Shown in pieces: positions 27,254-34,776 of a stretch of 64,000 nt of DNA. Numbering within the stretch: the stretch's first letter is position 1; each line of letters starts with the position of its first letter. A model generated the notes under the pieces. That model did not search any database. It was not told the DNA's origin and saw only the letters and a program-made list of their open reading frames with translations. Source of the stretch: CAVVJA01 sp963801715 (GTDB taxonomy: Bacteria > Actinomycetota > Actinomycetes > Mycobacteriales > Jatrophihabitantaceae); contig CAWDGB010000015.1 in the NCBI GenBank assembly GCA_963801715.1, positions 128,243-192,242 on the forward strand, in the 5' to 3' direction. The position numbers and the translations under genes are program-made.

Positions 27254-27897
27254 ACCGGGATCTGGGGGACTCCCGACCTATCCGCTTCATCCTCGCGTCG
27301 GCCTCACCCGCCCGACTGGCGACGCTGCGCGCGGCCGGGGTGGAACCCGAGGTAATGGTCAGCACGATCGACGAGTCCGCATACGACGAGCGCCGGGTGA
27401 GCGCCCAGGTCCACTGCCTCGCCCAGGCCAAGGCGCAGGACGTCGCGGACGGTGTCGCAGGCAACGCACTGGTGCTCGGCTGCGACTCCTTACTGGAGAT
27501 CGACGGCATCGGATACGGCAAGCCACTTACCGTCGATCGAGCCGTTGCCCGATGGCAGCAAGTGCGCGGCAGGCTCGGCAAACTGCATACCGGGCATGCG
27601 CTGATGCACATCTGCACCGGTCGCGTCGTCGGCCGGGCGACCGATGTCGGCGTGACGACAGTCGAATTTGCCGACCTGACCGACGAGGAAATCGCCGACT
27701 ATGTGGCGACCGGAGAGCCGCTGAACGTGGCGGGTGGATTCACGATCGACGGCCGGGGCGGCTGGTACGTCAAGACGGTCGAAGGCGACCATCACAATGT
27801 CGTCGGGCTCTCCCTCCCCCTGGTTCGTCAGCTGCTGGACGAGTTGGGTTTCACCGTCGCCGACTTGCCGCAGCGGGACGGGAGCGCGGTGACGTAG
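27250..27897 (+). CDS. maf: Maf-like nucleoside triphosphate pyrophosphatase
   Basis: 215 residues. Hydrolyses non-canonical or modified NTPs (dTTP/UTP type) to NMP and PPi. Family motifs: ILASASPARLATLRAAGV, the catalytic DSLL within LGCDSLLEIDG, KPLTVDRAVARWQQ, ADLTDEEIADYVATGEP, GGFTIDGRGGWYV and VEGDHHNVVGLSLP. The GTG overlaps the acyl-CoA dehydrogenase stop. From memory, the mycobacterial orthologue (Rv3282) follows accE5 directly; here a large block separates them. Confidence 0.92.
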   Translation: MNRDLGDSRPIRFILASASPARLATLRAAGVEPEVMVSTIDESAYDERRVSAQVHCLAQAKAQDVADGVAGNALVLGCDSLLEIDGIGYGKPLTVDRAVARWQQVRGRLGKLHTGHALMHICTGRVVGRATDVGVTTVEFADLTDEEIADYVATGEPLNVAGGFTIDGRGGWYVKTVEGDHHNVVGLSLPLVRQLLDELGFTVADLPQRDGSAVT

Positions 27898-27900
27898 CGT
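27895..27900 (+). promoter_or_regulatory. -10 box, leaderless alpha/beta hydrolase
   Basis: TAGCGT overlapping the maf stop codon, 7 nt before the GTG at 27908. Suggests the hydrolase has its own leaderless transcript despite being close behind maf. Confidence 0.45.
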
Positions 27901-27907
27901 CCCAGGG

Positions 27908-28789
27908 GTGACCGAGGTGCGGCGGGACAGCGTGCTGCAGTCCGGTCGAAGGCTGTGGTATCTCGACGCGGGACCCGTCGACGGCGAGCCGATCGTGCTT
28001 CTGCACGGGCTGATGTCCGACAGCTCGACATGGGACCCAGCAATCGGACCGCTGGCCGAGCACGGGCTGCGGGTCATCGCGCCCGACCTGCTCGGTCATG
28101 GCAGATCGGACAAGCCGCGCGCTCGATATGGGCTCGACTTCTTTGCCGCCAGCCTCAGCGAACTGCTCACGGCGCTCGGGATCCCGCGCGCTACGGTGGC
28201 CGGTCATTCCCTCGGCGGCGCAATCGCGGTGTACTTCGGTCGCTTCCACGCCGCCCAGCTGCACCGGCTGGTCCTCGTCTCGAGCGGAGGCCTCGGTCGC
28301 GAAGTACACGTGATCCTGCGCGCCGCCACCGTCCCCGGTGCAAGCCACATCCTCCGCGCGATGGTCAACGAGCGAACTGCTCCGATGTACCGGGCGCCTC
28401 GCCTGCACCGCTCACTGCGACTTCGGCCCGAAGCCGTCGTCAACCTGAGCCGGATGGGTCGGGCGCTGGTCTCCCCCGATGGCCGGTCGGCGTTCTTCAC
28501 CGCGGCCCGGTCGGTCATGTATCCGTTGGGGCAACGCGGCTCGATGCTGGATATGGGATTTCTCGCCCCGGAGGTTCCGACACTCATCGTGTGGTCTGAA
28601 AAGGACGCGATTATCCCGGTCGGCCATGCGTACGCTGCGCATCACCGGTTGCCCGGGAGCAGGCTGGCTCTGCTCCCCGGATCCAGCCACGAGCCACACC
28701 GTCGGCACGCGCAGCGATTTGCCGATCTCGTGGCCGGGTTTATCCGCGACACCGGTCTCGGCGCATCGGGCGGGATAACGGCTGGTTGA
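27908..28789 (+). CDS. Alpha/beta hydrolase
   Basis: 293 residues. Oxyanion-hole HG in VLLHGLMSDSSTWDP, DLLGHGRSDKP, nucleophile elbow GHSLGG (Ser about 97), Asp in WSEKDAIIP, and His in GSSHEPH. Substrate unknown (ester, epoxide or lactone). GTG start. The 3' end overlaps the convergent epsilon-subunit gene by 50 bp. Confidence 0.88.
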   Translation: MTEVRRDSVLQSGRRLWYLDAGPVDGEPIVLLHGLMSDSSTWDPAIGPLAEHGLRVIAPDLLGHGRSDKPRARYGLDFFAASLSELLTALGIPRATVAGHSLGGAIAVYFGRFHAAQLHRLVLVSSGGLGREVHVILRAATVPGASHILRAMVNERTAPMYRAPRLHRSLRLRPEAVVNLSRMGRALVSPDGRSAFFTAARSVMYPLGQRGSMLDMGFLAPEVPTLIVWSEKDAIIPVGHAYAAHHRLPGSRLALLPGSSHEPHRRHAQRFADLVAGFIRDTGLGASGGITAG

Positions 28790-28943
28790 GCGCGGCCAGC
28801 CGGGTGGCGCGCCAGTGGTCGTACCGGTCACGGGATGTCTGCGAGTCGACGTGTCGCAGCGACGCGAGAACGGCCGCCACCTCCTCGTCGGTGGCATGAC
28901 CGCGGACGATGACCAGTCCGTCGGCTGTCTCCGGCGACGTCAC
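28740..28943 (-). CDS. Second acyl-CoA carboxylase epsilon subunit
   Basis: 67 residues starting with GTG at 28943, which overlaps the beta-subunit stop (GTGA). The pattern LVIVRGHATDEEVAAVLASL followed by YDHWRATRLAALN is that of actinobacterial carboxylase epsilon subunits (VRG-x-pTpeElAAl ... W). It ends inside the 3' end of the convergent hydrolase gene. Small and easily missed; likely stabilises the beta subunit encoded just upstream. Confidence 0.75.
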   Translation of the reverse strand: MTSPETADGLVIVRGHATDEEVAAVLASLRHVDSQTSRDRYDHWRATRLAALNQPLSRPMRRDRCRG

Positions 28944-30508
28944 GTCGGCGGCACGCCATGCCGCTTCGCGACGCCGTCGCGGACCTTGCCGACGAGCACG
29001 CGATATCGCTGGATGATCTCGGCGCGCAACTCGCCCGGCGGGATCACCGCGTCGATGACGAGATCGGCCGCCAATCGCATGAGGTCGACATCTTGTTCGT
29101 ACTCCGCACGCCGGTCGACGACGAACGCGTCGCGTTCGTTCGGATCGGCGATCTCCGCGATCTTCCCGGCGTACACCGCGTTGACCGCTGCCTGCGGACC
29201 CATGACGGCGATCTTGGCAGTGGGCAGCGCGATGCACACGTCGGGCATGAAGCCCGGACCGGCCATCGCATAAAGCCCGGCACCATAGGCCTTGCGGAGG
29301 ATGATCGAGAGCTGCGGCACGGTCGCCTCGGCTACGGCTGTGATCATCTTGGCGCCGTGCCGGATGATGCCTTGCCGCTCAACCGCACTGCCGATCATGA
29401 ACCCGGGCACGTCAGCCAGGTACAGCAGCGGCACGTTGAAGGCGTCGCACAGCCAGATGAACCGGGCAGCCTTGTCGGCGGAATCCACGAACAGCACCCC
29501 ACCGCGGACCGCACTGTTGTTCGCGAGGATCCCGACCGGCCGGCCGTCGATCCGCGCGAATCCGGTGACGAGCTCAGCGGCGAACAGCGGCTTGACCTCG
29601 AAGAACGAGTCCGCGTCAACCAGCCCGTCGATCACTGCGTGGACATCGAAGGGCACCGATTCGTCCGGCGGGACAAGGTCGTCGCCAAGCTCGACGGCTG
29701 CTTCCTCCGCCGGACTGTCAGGTGGTATCTCCCGCCAGCACGTGGGGAGGTAGGAGAAAAAGAGCTTCGCTTGGTCGATCGCGTCCTCGTCGTCGACGGC
29801 CAGGTTGTCACCGCAGCCGGACACCGTGGCGTGCATTCGGGCGCCGCCCATCTCCTCGAGGCTCACGGTTTCCCCCACGACCATCTCGGCCATCCGGGGC
29901 GAGCCGAGATACATCGACGCGTTGCCCTCGACCATGATCACGACGTCGCAAAAGCTCGGGATGTAGGCGCCCCCAGCAGCCGACGGGCCGAACAGGCAGC
30001 AGATCTGCGGCACCTTGCCGGACAACATGACCTGGTTGTGAAAAATGCGGCCCGCGCCACGCCGGCCGGGGAACAAGGCAACCTGATCGGTGATCCGCGC
30101 GCCCGCCGAGTCGATCAGCCAGAACACCGGAAGTTCCTCGACCAGCGCCCGCTCGGTGATCCGAATGATCTTCTCGACGGTCCGAGCCCCCCACGAGCCG
30201 GCCTTGACCGTGGGGTCGTTGGCGACCACGAGCGCCGGCCGGCCGTCAACCAGGCCCTGCCCGGTGACCACACCATCCGCGGGCAACCCGGCAGCCTGGG
30301 CATTGGCGAGCTGACCGTCCTCCACGAATGTCCCGTCGTCGAGGAGCAACGCAATGCGGTCGCGGACGTAGCGCTTCCCTTGGCCAGCAAGCTTTTCCGC
30401 CGCTCGCGGCGACGGGGCGAACGTCGCCTCGCGAGCGGCCGCGATCCGGGACGCCAATGCGCCGTCGGTGCGCACTTGCGTCCCGGATCCGGGAGGCAAG
30501 GCGCTCAC
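28940..30508 (-). CDS. Acyl-CoA carboxylase beta subunit (AccD1/LiuB-like)
   Basis: 522 residues from GTG 30508, which overlaps the acyl-CoA dehydrogenase stop. Carboxyltransferase with N half VVANDPTVKAGSWGARTVEKIIRI, IDSAGARITDQ and GPSAAGGAYIPSFCD, and C half GILANNSAVRGGVLFVDSADKAARFI, ADVPGFMIGSAVERQGIIRHGAKM and RKAYGAGLYAMAGPGF. This type, next to an acyl-CoA dehydrogenase and a MerR regulator, resembles the methylcrotonyl-CoA carboxylase of leucine degradation (AccD1 / LiuB). The region's biotin-carrying subunit lies divergently at 32197. Confidence 0.9.
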   Translation of the reverse strand: MSALPPGSGTQVRTDGALASRIAAAREATFAPSPRAAEKLAGQGKRYVRDRIALLLDDGTFVEDGQLANAQAAGLPADGVVTGQGLVDGRPALVVANDPTVKAGSWGARTVEKIIRITERALVEELPVFWLIDSAGARITDQVALFPGRRGAGRIFHNQVMLSGKVPQICCLFGPSAAGGAYIPSFCDVVIMVEGNASMYLGSPRMAEMVVGETVSLEEMGGARMHATVSGCGDNLAVDDEDAIDQAKLFFSYLPTCWREIPPDSPAEEAAVELGDDLVPPDESVPFDVHAVIDGLVDADSFFEVKPLFAAELVTGFARIDGRPVGILANNSAVRGGVLFVDSADKAARFIWLCDAFNVPLLYLADVPGFMIGSAVERQGIIRHGAKMITAVAEATVPQLSIILRKAYGAGLYAMAGPGFMPDVCIALPTAKIAVMGPQAAVNAVYAGKIAEIADPNERDAFVVDRRAEYEQDVDLMRLAADLVIDAVIPPGELRAEIIQRYRVLVGKVRDGVAKRHGVPPT

Positions 30509-31653
30509 GAGACCGGCAGTCCCAGGCCGCGGGCGATCAGCATGCGTTGCACCTCGGACGTGCCTTCGCCGATCTCCAAAACCTTGGCATCCCGGTAGAA
30601 GCGGGCGACGGGATACTCCTCCATGAAGCCGTAACCGCCGAAGACTTGGGTGGCGGTGCGGGTCGCGGCAATCGCAGCCTCCGACGAGAACAGTTTCGCC
30701 TTTGCGGCCGCGTGCTTCACTTCGTCGGCGGGCCGGCGGGTGTCCTTCAGCCAGGCGGCTTTGTAGGTCAACAGCCGCGCGGCGTCGAGGGCGACCGCAA
30801 GGTCGCTGATCGCGAACGCCACGGCTTGGCGGGAGCCGATCGGCGCGCCGAAGGTGTTCCGGGACTTGGCATAGCGAAGCGACTCGTCCAGGCAGGCCTG
30901 GGCCAGGCCCACGGCGAGCGCGGAGATGGCGATCCGCCCATCGTCCAGGATGGCGAGAAATTGCCGGAACCCGCGACCGCGCGACCCCAGCAGGTTGGTC
31001 TCGGGCACCCGGCAGTCGTCGAAGGTCAGACCATGCGTGTCGGAGCTGTGCCAGCCGAGCTTGTCGTAGGCCGGGGAAACGGTGAATCCGGGCGTGCCGG
31101 AAGGCACCAGCAGCGTGGAGATCTCGTCCGGCCCGGTGCGCGCCGTGACGGTGACGACGGACGTCAGGACCGTTCCCGAGTTGGTAATGAACGCCTTCGC
31201 GCCGTTGATGACCCATTCGCCGTCGACCAGCTCGGCACGCGTACGCGTGGCACCGGCGTCCGAGCCCGCCTCGGGTTCGGTGAGCCCGAAGGCGGCGAGA
31301 GCCCGGCCGGCGACGAGGTCGGGCAGGAAGCGGTCCTTCTGCGCATCGGACCCGAACGTGAGAATCGGATTGATGCCCAGGCCAACGCCCGCTTCGAGGG
31401 TGATGCCGATCGACTGGTCGACGCGGCCCAGCTCTTCGATGGCGACGCACAGTGACGTGAAGTCGCCACCGGAGCCGCCGTACTGTTCGGGCGCGATCAG
31501 GCCGAATAGCCCAAGGTCGCCCATCTTGCCGATCAGCTCGACCGGGAAGCGGTGGTCGCGGTCCCACTCCGCGATATGGGGCGCCACTTCGGCCTCGGCG
31601 AACTCCCGGACCACCTTGCGGAACAGCTCGTGATCCTCGGACAGCTCGAACAT
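30505..31653 (-). CDS. Acyl-CoA dehydrogenase (isovaleryl-CoA/FadE19-like)
   Basis: 382 residues. Motifs: IAPEQYGGSGGDFTSL, GLTEPEAGSDAGATRTRA, WVINGAKAFITNSG, ESLRYAKSRNTFGAPIGSRQ, and the signature QVFGGYGFMEEYPVARFYRDAKVLEIGEGTSEVQRMLIARGL. Context with a methylcrotonyl-type carboxylase beta and a MerR/LiuR-like regulator suggests leucine or branched-chain acyl-CoA oxidation; short-chain specificity is inferred only. GGGAGG lies ahead of the ATG, and the regulator's operator region lies about 40 bp upstream. Confidence 0.9.
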   Translation of the reverse strand: MFELSEDHELFRKVVREFAEAEVAPHIAEWDRDHRFPVELIGKMGDLGLFGLIAPEQYGGSGGDFTSLCVAIEELGRVDQSIGITLEAGVGLGINPILTFGSDAQKDRFLPDLVAGRALAAFGLTEPEAGSDAGATRTRAELVDGEWVINGAKAFITNSGTVLTSVVTVTARTGPDEISTLLVPSGTPGFTVSPAYDKLGWHSSDTHGLTFDDCRVPETNLLGSRGRGFRQFLAILDDGRIAISALAVGLAQACLDESLRYAKSRNTFGAPIGSRQAVAFAISDLAVALDAARLLTYKAAWLKDTRRPADEVKHAAAKAKLFSSEAAIAATRTATQVFGGYGFMEEYPVARFYRDAKVLEIGEGTSEVQRMLIARGLGLPVS

Positions 31654-31688
31654 GACTCGTCCTCCCGACGCCCCAGGGGCCCAACTGC

Positions 31689-31720
31689 TTGACGTTTACG
31701 TTAACGTTAAGCAAGATTAG
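31689..31720. promoter_or_regulatory. Divergent MerR/LiuR-like operator-promoter
   Basis: TTGACG (31689-31694) is followed by TTTACG and a perfect palindrome TTAACGTTAA (31701-31710). Repeated ACGT cores resemble the LiuR-type motif of branched-chain amino acid genes. On the plus strand TTGACG could be a -35 with a long MerR-style spacer to AAGATT (about 31712-31717) before the GTG at 31725. It sits between the regulator and the divergent dehydrogenase operon and so could control both. Confidence 0.65.
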
Positions 31721-31724
31721 CACC

Positions 31725-32132
31725 GTGGTCACGCCAGCGGAAGCGAAAACCGACCGCACCTGGACCGTCGGCGAGCTCGCCGACGACCTCGGCGTTACGA
31801 CCCGGACCCTGCGCTTCTACGAGGCCGAGGGCCTGATCAGCCCGCGACGCGTCGGCACCAGCCGGATCTACAGTCCACGGGACCGGGCCCGGCTGCGGCT
31901 GATCCTTCGCGGCAAACGGTTCGGCATGTCGCTGGCCGAGATTCGCGAGATCGTCGACATGTACGACGGCGCCGCATCCTCCGAGCGACGACAGCTGGCG
32001 ATGCTGCTCGCCCGCTTGGACGACATTGCCGCCGATCTGCGGGCCCGCCAGTCCGCCTTGCAGCGCACTCTCGACGAGGTCAACGAGGTGGCCGCACGAT
32101 GCCGAACGCGTCTCGCAGAGCTCGACGGCTGA
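31725..32132 (+). CDS. MerR-family transcriptional regulator (LiuR-like)
   Basis: 135 residues from GTG 31725. Winged-helix N-terminus WTVGELADDLGVTTRTLRFYEAEGLISPRRVGTSRIYSPRDRARL, then a coiled-coil dimerisation helix (about 85-130). No metal-binding cysteine set, so it probably senses a CoA-linked or other organic ligand. Divergent from acyl-CoA dehydrogenase-carboxylase genes and upstream of the biotin carboxylase gene, an arrangement like LiuR regulons. An in-frame start at 31689 would place coding sequence through the operator and is less likely. Confidence 0.88.
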   Translation: MVTPAEAKTDRTWTVGELADDLGVTTRTLRFYEAEGLISPRRVGTSRIYSPRDRARLRLILRGKRFGMSLAEIREIVDMYDGAASSERRQLAMLLARLDDIAADLRARQSALQRTLDEVNEVAARCRTRLAELDG

Positions 32133-32196
32133 CCCACACCACACGCGGTAACCTCCAGGCGGGCTGCGAGGATGCCGCCGCGACAGGAGGCCAATC

Positions 32197-33945
32197 GTGC
32201 AGAAGGTGCTCATCGCCAACCGGGGCGAGATCGCAGTCCGCGTCATCCGGGCCTGCCGCGACGCCGGCTACGGCTCGGTCGCGATCTACGCCGAGCCGGA
32301 CCGCGACGCCCGTCACGTCCGGATGGCCGATGAGGCGTATGCGCTCGGTGGAACCACGCCGGCCGACTCCTACCTCGACATCGCGAAGGTTGTTGCAGCC
32401 GCCGAGCGTTCCGGAGCCGACGCCGTACACCCCGGATACGGCTTCCTGTCGGAAAACGCGCATTTCGCCGAGGCGGTCATCGCCGCCGGCCTCACCTGGA
32501 TCGGACCCAGTCCGCAGGCGATCCGCGACCTCGGCGACAAGGTGACCGCCCGGCACATCGCGATGCGCGCCGGCGCCCCGCTGGTGCCCGGCACGCCCGA
32601 TCCGGTCAACGGGCCGGACGACGTGCTGGCGTTCGCGGCCGAGCACGGTTTGCCGGTGGCGATCAAAGCCGCGTTCGGCGGTGGCGGGCGGGGGTTGAAG
32701 GTTGCCCGCACGATGGAGGAGATCCCGGAGCTATTCGCGAGTGCGGTGCGGGAGGCGCAGGCCGCATTCGGCCGCGGCGAGTGCTTCGTCGAGCGGTATC
32801 TGGACAAGCCGCGCCACGTCGAGGCCCAGGTGCTGGCGGATCAGCACGGCAACGTCATCGTCGTCGGAACCCGGGACTGCTCCCTACAGCGCCGGCATCA
32901 GAAGCTGGTCGAGGAGGCGCCCGCGCCGTTCCTCAGTGACGCGCAGTGCGACCAGATCCACAGCAGTGCCAAGGCCATCTGCCGCGAGGCCCACTACTGG
33001 GGCGCAGGGACGGTCGAGTACCTGGTCGGCCTGGACGGGACGGTCTCGTTCCTCGAGGTGAACACCCGCTTGCAGGTCGAGCACCCGGTGACCGAGGAGA
33101 CGACCGGTGTCGATCTCGTCCGCGAGCAGTTCCGGGTCGCTGAGGGTGAGGTGCTACGGCTCACCGAGGATCCCGCGCCGAGAGGCCATGCGTTCGAGTT
33201 CCGGATCAACGGCGAGGACCCCGGTCGGGGGTTCCTGCCGGCCCCGGGCACGGTGACGACCTACCTCGAGCCGGGCGGACCCGGGGTTCGGGTCGACTCC
33301 GGGATCGAGCCGAACTCGGTTGTCAGCGGCGCGTTCGATTCGCTGCTCGCCAAGCTGATCGTCTGGGGGGAGTCCCGCGACGAAGCGCTGGCCCGCAGCC
33401 GCCGCGCCCTGGACGAGATGGTGGTGGACGGCATGGCCACTGCCCTGCCCTTCCACCGGGCCGTGGTCCGCGATCCGGCCTTCACCGCACACCCATTCAC
33501 CGTGCACACGCGCTGGATCGAGACCGAGTTCGACAACCAGATCCCGCCATTCGCCGGCGCGGCTGAGGCGGCCGAGGAAGCCGCACCACGGGAGACCGTC
33601 GTGGTCGAGGTCGGCGGCAAGCGCCTCGAAGTCTCGTTGCCCGCCGGATTCGGCAGCAGCGGTGGGTCCGGGCCCAGGAAGGCCGCGCCCAAACGATCGG
33701 CCGGCAAGAGGTCAGGCTCCGGCGCATCGGGTGACTCGCTGATCGCTCCCATGCAAGGCACGATCGTCAAGGTCGCCGTGAGCGACGGCGACGTGGTGTC
33801 TGCGGGTGATCTCGTCGTCGTCCTCGAGGCCATGAAAATGGAACAGCCGCTGAATGCGCACAAGAGCGGCACCATCACCGGGCTGGCTGCGCAGGTCGGC
33901 GCGGTCGTGACGTCCGGCGCGACTATCTGCGACATCAAGGACTGA
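32197..33945 (+). CDS. accA3: Biotin carboxylase / BCCP alpha subunit (AccA3/AccA2 type)
   Basis: 582 residues. Biotin carboxylase domain (VLIANRGEIAVRVIRACRDAGY, KAAFGGGGRGLKV ATP-grasp loop, RDCSLQRRHQKLVEEAPAP, FLEVNTRLQVEHPVTEE), a Gly/Ser/Lys linker (about 485-515), and a biotinyl domain with biotinylation Lys547 in EAMKMEQ. Ends SGATICDIKD as in the housekeeping AccA3/AccA2 subunits shared by several beta subunits, rather than the longer AccA1. GTG start with AGGAGG upstream. Likely serves both beta subunits of this window and is the substrate of BirA. Confidence 0.93.
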   Translation: MQKVLIANRGEIAVRVIRACRDAGYGSVAIYAEPDRDARHVRMADEAYALGGTTPADSYLDIAKVVAAAERSGADAVHPGYGFLSENAHFAEAVIAAGLTWIGPSPQAIRDLGDKVTARHIAMRAGAPLVPGTPDPVNGPDDVLAFAAEHGLPVAIKAAFGGGGRGLKVARTMEEIPELFASAVREAQAAFGRGECFVERYLDKPRHVEAQVLADQHGNVIVVGTRDCSLQRRHQKLVEEAPAPFLSDAQCDQIHSSAKAICREAHYWGAGTVEYLVGLDGTVSFLEVNTRLQVEHPVTEETTGVDLVREQFRVAEGEVLRLTEDPAPRGHAFEFRINGEDPGRGFLPAPGTVTTYLEPGGPGVRVDSGIEPNSVVSGAFDSLLAKLIVWGESRDEALARSRRALDEMVVDGMATALPFHRAVVRDPAFTAHPFTVHTRWIETEFDNQIPPFAGAAEAAEEAAPRETVVVEVGGKRLEVSLPAGFGSSGGSGPRKAAPKRSAGKRSGSGASGDSLIAPMQGTIVKVAVSDGDVVSAGDLVVVLEAMKMEQPLNAHKSGTITGLAAQVGAVVTSGATICDIKD

Positions 33946-34042
33946 CGATCCCGGCCTGATTCGGTGGGATTTGTTTCGACCGAGGCACCCTGGCGCGGCC
34001 TCGAAACCGTCCCGGTACCGCGGATAGGCGCACGATAGGAGG

Positions 34043-34381
34043 GTGGCGCAGCGTCCGCCGTTAGGCCGATGGCTGACGTACGCGTTCGGATTCCGGCTGC
34101 CCGACCGTTACGACGAGTGGGTCTTCCATGATCTGAACTCCCGAGGCTGGGCGATCCGCGAGGTGGCCCGAGTCATGCTCGTGGCGGTGCCGCCGATCAT
34201 CGGGATCATGTTCCTGCCGGCCGGTATCGGCTTGCGCCTGATGACGGCGTCCTTTCTCGTGTTCGGACCACTGTTCGTAGGCGCCGCCTATGCCGACGAG
34301 CTGCGGGCTTACCGGCTGCGCCAGCACGGCCTGCTGCCCCCGTCGGGACCAGACCCCGAATTCCCGCACCGGCCGAACTAG
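34043..34381 (+). CDS. DUF5313-like membrane protein
   Basis: 112 residues: PPLGRWLTYAFGFRLPDRYDEWVFHDLNSRGWAIREVARV, then two transmembrane helices (about 46-62 and 66-88) and a short polar tail. Matches the shape of actinobacterial DUF5313 proteins. GTG start directly behind AGGAGG; a leaderless start is also possible since TAGGAG lies a few bases away. The 97-bp upstream gap contains GTTTCGA ... TCGAAAC, a weak possible terminator for accA3. Confidence 0.7.
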   Translation: MAQRPPLGRWLTYAFGFRLPDRYDEWVFHDLNSRGWAIREVARVMLVAVPPIIGIMFLPAGIGLRLMTASFLVFGPLFVGAAYADELRAYRLRQHGLLPPSGPDPEFPHRPN

Positions 34382-34404
34382 AGCGGAAGCGCTAACGCGT
34401 GCGG

Positions 34405-34758
34405 TCAGACCCCCTCTCGCCGGGCATTGATCCGCTCGATGGCGGCGATCCGTTGGGCCGCGATGCCGGCCATCTCGGCCGTGCGCCGCCGGACCGAGGC
34501 CGCGTCGGCTCCGGGTGAGAACACCATGGCCCAGCCCGGGCCTTCGAGCGCCGCGACGCGCTCGATCAAGTCACTGGTCTCGACCCGGTGCAGCCCGGCG
34601 AACTCGTGCTGGGCGTCGACGACCGCGACGAGTACCTCGCCGTCGGACACCTCGAGGACCGCGGCCTCGATCTCGTCGGCGTGCTCGTCGAACACCCCCG
34701 CGACCATGATCGTGCGCCGGGCCCGTGCCTGGGCCTCGGGTGACAGGTCGGGCATCAT
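34405..34758 (-). CDS. Conserved hypothetical protein downstream of lpdA
   Basis: 117 residues (start ATG at 34758 or the adjacent ATG at 34755; GAGAGGA lies just upstream). Mixed alpha/beta composition with a central VLVAVVDAQHEFAGLHRVETSDLIERV and a helical Ala/Arg-rich C-terminus. No signal peptide, membrane helix or known motif. It follows the flavoprotein gene by 18 bp on the same strand, so it is probably co-transcribed with it. Function unknown. Confidence 0.7.
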   Translation of the reverse strand: MMPDLSPEAQARARRTIMVAGVFDEHADEIEAAVLEVSDGEVLVAVVDAQHEFAGLHRVETSDLIERVAALEGPGWAMVFSPGADAASVRRRTAEMAGIAAQRIAAIERINARREGV

Positions 34759-34776
34759 TCGGTCCTCTCAGTCCAG

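Noticed and set aside
30506..31759. Long in-frame upstream extension of the second carboxylase beta gene
   Set aside because: It runs antiframe through the acyl-CoA dehydrogenase gene on the same strand; the GTG at 30508 with a GTGA overlap fits the family N-terminus.
33960..34030. GTTTCGA ... TCGAAAC inverted repeat after accA3
   Set aside because: Only a 7-bp stem with a long loop; mentioned with the neighbouring gene, not strong enough as a terminator.
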